From Radicibacter daui (lineage in GTDB: Bacteria > Pseudomonadota > Alphaproteobacteria > Radicibacterales > Radicibacteraceae), in NCBI GenBank assembly GCA_030657355.1, contig CP131056.1, positions 2,500,501 to 2,564,500 on the forward strand: DNA of 64,000 bases. The letters are read 5' to 3'. Of this stretch, positions 61,123-64,000 are shown one piece after another. Each line of letters opens with the position of its first letter. Position 1 is the first letter of the stretch. The translations under genes and the position numbers were made by a program. The notes under the pieces are model-generated. The model ran no database searches. It saw only the letters and a program-made list of their open reading frames with translations, and was not told the origin of the DNA.

Positions 61123-62679
61123 ATGACCTCGGGCATTCACCACATCACGCTCGTTACCCGCAAGGTGCAGGCGAATGTCGATTTTTATGTTGGTTTCCTG
61201 GGCCTGCGCCTCGTCAAGCGCACGGGCGGTTTTGAGGATGCCGAACAGCTGCATCTCTTTTATGGCGACAGCATCGGCTCGCCGGGATCGCTCATCACCT
61301 TCCTGGTCTGGGAGGATGGGGCACCCGGCCGGGTTGGGCTCGGGCAGGTGGCGGAGATCGCCTTTGCCGTGGAGCCGGACAGCATCGGTTTCTGGCTGAC
61401 CCGCGCGCTCAGCTTCGGCCTCAAGGTTAGCGGCCCGGCGCAGGAATTTGGGGAACCTGTACTACGCCTCAGCGATCCGGACGGCGTTATCGTCAAGCTT
61501 GTCGGTAGCCCGCTTGAAGCCGGCGCGCCGCTGCCGCAGGCGCGGGGCGTTGAGCCGCGCGATGCCATCCGCCGCATCCGGGGCGCCAGCCTGCTGTCGG
61601 CGGTGCCGGAGCAGACCTCCGCCTTTTTGCAGCGTTATTTCGGGTATCGCCCCCTCATCCGCGCCGGCACCACGGAGCGGCTGGTCTCGGACAGCGGCGA
61701 TGTGATCGATGTGCGTGAGGCAACAGGTTTCTGGCCGGGTATTCCCGGCACCGGCATTGCCGACCATGTCGCGCTGCGGGCCAAAGATGAGGACGAGCTC
61801 AAGGCAGTGGAAGCCCGGCTCCAGCAGCTCAACAGCGGGCCGGTTACTGTGCATGACCGCAAATATTTCGCCTCGCTCTATGTGCGCGAACCGGGCGAGA
61901 CGCTTATCGAAATGGCCACTGACGGACCGGGCATGCTGGTGGATGAACCGCTGGAGAGCCTTGGCTCGGCGCTGCTGGTGCCGTCAGCCGATGCAGCCTA
62001 CGCTGAGGATGTTCGCCTGCGGCTGCCGCAATTCTCCCTGCCGGATGAAGACCGGGTGCGGTATCTCGACCTGCCCTTCGTGCACCGTTTCCACACCCCA
62101 GTCGAGCCGGATGGCAACGTGATCATCCTGCTGCATGGCAGCGGCGGCAATGAAGCCGACCTGATGCCCTTTGCCGCCCGGCTGGCGCCTCACGCCACGC
62201 TGCTGGGGGTGCGCGGGCGCAGCACGGAGGAAGGCAATCTGCGCTGGTTCCGCCGCCTTGCCGGTGGTGGCTTCGATCAGCAGGATATCCGCTCCGAAGC
62301 CGCCGCTTTTGCAGCCTTTATCGAGGAGCTTGTTGCCGGGTACCGGCTGGCGCCGGAAAAGCTGAGTTTTATCGGCTATTCCAACGGCGCCAATTTCCTC
62401 GCTGCCGCCATGATGCTGCACCCACCGCTAGCAAGCCGGTGCCTGCTGCTGCGCCCGGTTTCGGTGCTGGAGAACCCACCGCAGGCAGACCTTACCGGCA
62501 GCCGGATCGTCATCCTCGACGGACGCGATGATCCCTACCGGCAACAGCACCCTTCTCCGGCAGACGCACTGCGCGCCCGCTGTGCGGACGTCACCAGCCA
62601 TATGGTGCACGCCGGCCATGAACTCAGCCCGGACGATAGTGCAGTCGCCCGCAACCTTACGACGGGCTGGTTCGCTTAA
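61123..62679 (+). CDS. Fused MhqO-like dioxygenase and MhqD-like esterase
   Basis: 518 residues. Residues 1-300 are a ring-cleaving extradiol (glyoxalase/VOC) pair: metal ligands His in GIHHITLVTR, His in IADHVALRAK and Glu in LIEMATDG. Residues ~310-518 are an alpha/beta hydrolase: nucleophile Ser in IGYSNGAN, Asp in VILDGRDD and His in VHAGHEL, with HGSGGNEADLMPFA as the oxyanion loop. In Bacillus subtilis these are separate neighbouring genes (mhqO, mhqD) for hydroquinone and quinone detoxification. Here they are one chain. Confidence 0.88.
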   Translation: MTSGIHHITLVTRKVQANVDFYVGFLGLRLVKRTGGFEDAEQLHLFYGDSIGSPGSLITFLVWEDGAPGRVGLGQVAEIAFAVEPDSIGFWLTRALSFGLKVSGPAQEFGEPVLRLSDPDGVIVKLVGSPLEAGAPLPQARGVEPRDAIRRIRGASLLSAVPEQTSAFLQRYFGYRPLIRAGTTERLVSDSGDVIDVREATGFWPGIPGTGIADHVALRAKDEDELKAVEARLQQLNSGPVTVHDRKYFASLYVREPGETLIEMATDGPGMLVDEPLESLGSALLVPSADAAYAEDVRLRLPQFSLPDEDRVRYLDLPFVHRFHTPVEPDGNVIILLHGSGGNEADLMPFAARLAPHATLLGVRGRSTEEGNLRWFRRLAGGGFDQQDIRSEAAAFAAFIEELVAGYRLAPEKLSFIGYSNGANFLAAAMMLHPPLASRCLLLRPVSVLENPPQADLTGSRIVILDGRDDPYRQQHPSPADALRARCADVTSHMVHAGHELSPDDSAVARNLTTGWFA

Positions 62680-62697
62680 AGCGCGGCGGCGCCGGTC

Positions 62698-63207
62698 TCA
62701 GATCAGCTTTGCCCGATAGATTTCGGTGGCGGGCAGCGGCAGCAGGCGCTCCGCCATTTCGCGCTTCAGCTCTTCATGGCGCGCTGTTTCGGCCGGGCTT
62801 TTGTCCTTTTTGGCGCCGAGGGTCACGAACTCCTCGCGCACATGGCCGGGCGTGATGGTGGCTTCCGCCGTCTTGCCGCGATAGCTGAAACGGAAAAGAT
62901 AGGGGCCCGGCAGATCCGTGATCACATCCTTGCCGCCAAGGCTGCGGTCAACGATGAGGCGCCCTTCCGTCAGGGCGCGCGTTACCATCTCCAGCGCATC
63001 GCGCCCGCCGGGGCCGGTGAAGGCGGTGACGATGGAGATTTCGCGCCGCTCCGGCGGCGTATCGGAAAGCAGCGGAAACGCCGCCTGCATGGCCTTCAGC
63101 CCATGCACCACGCCGCCGGGGAAACCACCGCCGTGATACTCCATGATCGACGCGAAGGTGAAAGTGAGATGGGTGCCGTTTTCGGCAACGGTGATGGCGT
63201 CAGACAT
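62698..63207 (-). CDS. Unrecognised protein, faint FmdE-like pattern
   Basis: 169 residues. I do not recognise the family with confidence. The segment EYHGGGFPGGVVHGLKAMQAA and the later GGRDALEMVTRALTEGRLIV faintly recall the FHGH.CPG and Cys-rich catalytic segment of FmdE-type proteins, but the metal cysteines are absent. There is no membrane segment or signal. It overlaps the next gene by eight bases, so they are co-expressed. Confidence 0.65.
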   Translation of the reverse strand: MSDAITVAENGTHLTFTFASIMEYHGGGFPGGVVHGLKAMQAAFPLLSDTPPERREISIVTAFTGPGGRDALEMVTRALTEGRLIVDRSLGGKDVITDLPGPYLFRFSYRGKTAEATITPGHVREEFVTLGAKKDKSPAETARHEELKREMAERLLPLPATEIYRAKLI

Positions 63208-64000
63208 TCAGCCAGGCTTTCAGATTGGGGATGAACCGGTCGAGAAACAGCGTCGTCGCCGGCATGAAATGCGAGCCGTGGTGAAACATCGGATCGAGCG
63301 AGGTGACGATCAGCCGGCCGGGGGTGGAGGCCCCATCCACATAGAGCACCGCCTTCCCTTCCCCATCACGCACCAGCACCTCGGCGCCGGCGGGGGGAGC
63401 GAACCAGCCATGCAGATGCCAGGTGACATCCGCCTTGCCCATACCGGCCATCAACGGGTGCCCGGGCGCGGTGATCTCCACGCCAAGATCGGCCCCCGGC
63501 TCCAGCCACCACCACCAGTTGGTCGGTGTGGGGATGAAGCTTATGGACGGCAGCCACAGTTCGCTGTTGCTCTCGCCGGTGGCCACCACTGTGCCGCCAG
63601 CTGCCAGATGCCGCGCGATCACTGCCTTCTGCGCCATGAGGCGCCCGGCGGGCGAGCGGCAGGGTACCCACAGGATATCATCCGGGCGCAGGGTGTCGCC
63701 CAGTTCCTCCGGCCGGCACACAACATCAAACGCCTCGCTATAACGGGCGCCGAGCAAGCTGTGGGTGTGATAATAACTGCCGCAGGAAGGGGCCACCATC
63801 CGGCGGCGCCCGGCCTTCGCCCGGCGTGACGCCGGATAGGGTTCGGCTGGCATCAGGGGCAAGACGGCTTCCGACCGGGTCACCCCCGCAAGATCAGGGG
63901 CGAGGCACGGGCCGCCCGCGGCCCAGCGGATAATGCGGTCCGTCAGTTCGCCCGGCAGGCCCCATTCCACGCCCAGAGCGCCGAGATCATTGCCGGAATG
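63200..64000 (-). CDS. Unrecognised protein (cut by window edge)
   Basis: The frame is open to the right edge; an internal GTG at 63970 is not a good start because coding-like sequence (HSGNDLGALGVEWGLPG) continues beyond it. About 267 residues are seen. A glutamine-amidotransferase-like beta/alpha pattern is suggested by GGTVVATGESNSELWLPS and GRLIVTSLDPMFHHGS, plus an unusual tryptophan run (NWWWWLEPG). No catalytic Cys-His-Glu was found. Role unknown; it pairs with the preceding gene. Confidence 0.6.
   Translation of the reverse strand, partial: HSGNDLGALGVEWGLPGELTDRIIRWAAGGPCLAPDLAGVTRSEAVLPLMPAEPYPASRRAKAGRRRMVAPSCGSYYHTHSLLGARYSEAFDVVCRPEELGDTLRPDDILWVPCRSPAGRLMAQKAVIARHLAAGGTVVATGESNSELWLPSISFIPTPTNWWWWLEPGADLGVEITAPGHPLMAGMGKADVTWHLHGWFAPPAGAEVLVRDGEGKAVLYVDGASTPGRLIVTSLDPMFHHGSHFMPATTLFLDRFIPNLKAWLNV

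Noticed and set aside
1-64000. CRISPR arrays, tRNA/rRNA genes, insertion sequences, prophage genes
   Set aside because: No regularly spaced repeats, cloverleaf-like genes, transposase or phage structural genes were seen by eye.

Overview
The window looks like chromosomal DNA of a high-GC, Gram-negative alphaproteobacterium. Supporting signs are a BamB lipoprotein, a complete FixL-FixJ-FixK oxygen-sensing cascade, a ChrR/RpoE-type singlet-oxygen sigma/anti-sigma pair, DUF2794, and sugar ABC importers of the rhizobial frc and ara types. I cannot place it to genus. No tRNA, rRNA, CRISPR array, transposase or phage gene was seen. Both ends cut through genes: bamB at the left and an unrecognised gene at the right.

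Left part (1-13.8 kb): bamB and its yfgM-like partner, DUF2794, a TPP riboswitch driving thiBPQ (thiamine import), a Nudix hydrolase, tex plus a transglutaminase-like gene, then small housekeeping or orphan genes. A zinc alcohol dehydrogenase and a phosphotransferase/ATPase fusion diverge around a FixK-type box.

Region 13.9-17.7 kb is the low-oxygen regulatory block: fixL, fixJ, a degenerate single-domain receiver (a FixT-like candidate) behind a FixK-type box, a 71-residue orphan behind a second box, a probable FixJ site, and fixK. Region 19.3-26.6 kb is a membrane-lipid oxidative-stress block. rpoE-chrR with DUF1295 and a CFA-synthase-like methyltransferase run left. A flavin amine-oxidase-like protein, DUF1365 and a second CFA-like methyltransferase run right. 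Two near-consensus RpoE promoters lie back to back between them. The set resembles the bacterial furan-fatty-acid (Ufa) pathway.

Region 26.6-60.2 kb is a carbon-uptake region: a DctPQM TRAP transporter with a GntR regulator; a ribitol operon (ABC importer, ribitol dehydrogenase, ribulokinase, SDR, AraC regulator); a complete oxidative De Ley-Doudoroff D-galactose set (AraFGH-type importer, mutarotase, SDR dehydrogenase, lactonase, DgoD, DgoK, DgoA, FadR-type regulator with a clear operator); detoxification genes (MFS/LysR, ArsR-SRPBCC-GST, AhpD-like, GST); and a FrcBCA-type importer with a divergent ROK regulator and a perfect operator.

The right end holds a fused MhqO-MhqD-like protein and two unknown genes. 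Two AT-rich orphans (30.4 and 60.3 kb) stand out from their surroundings. One carries a possible PD-(D/E)XK nuclease motif.
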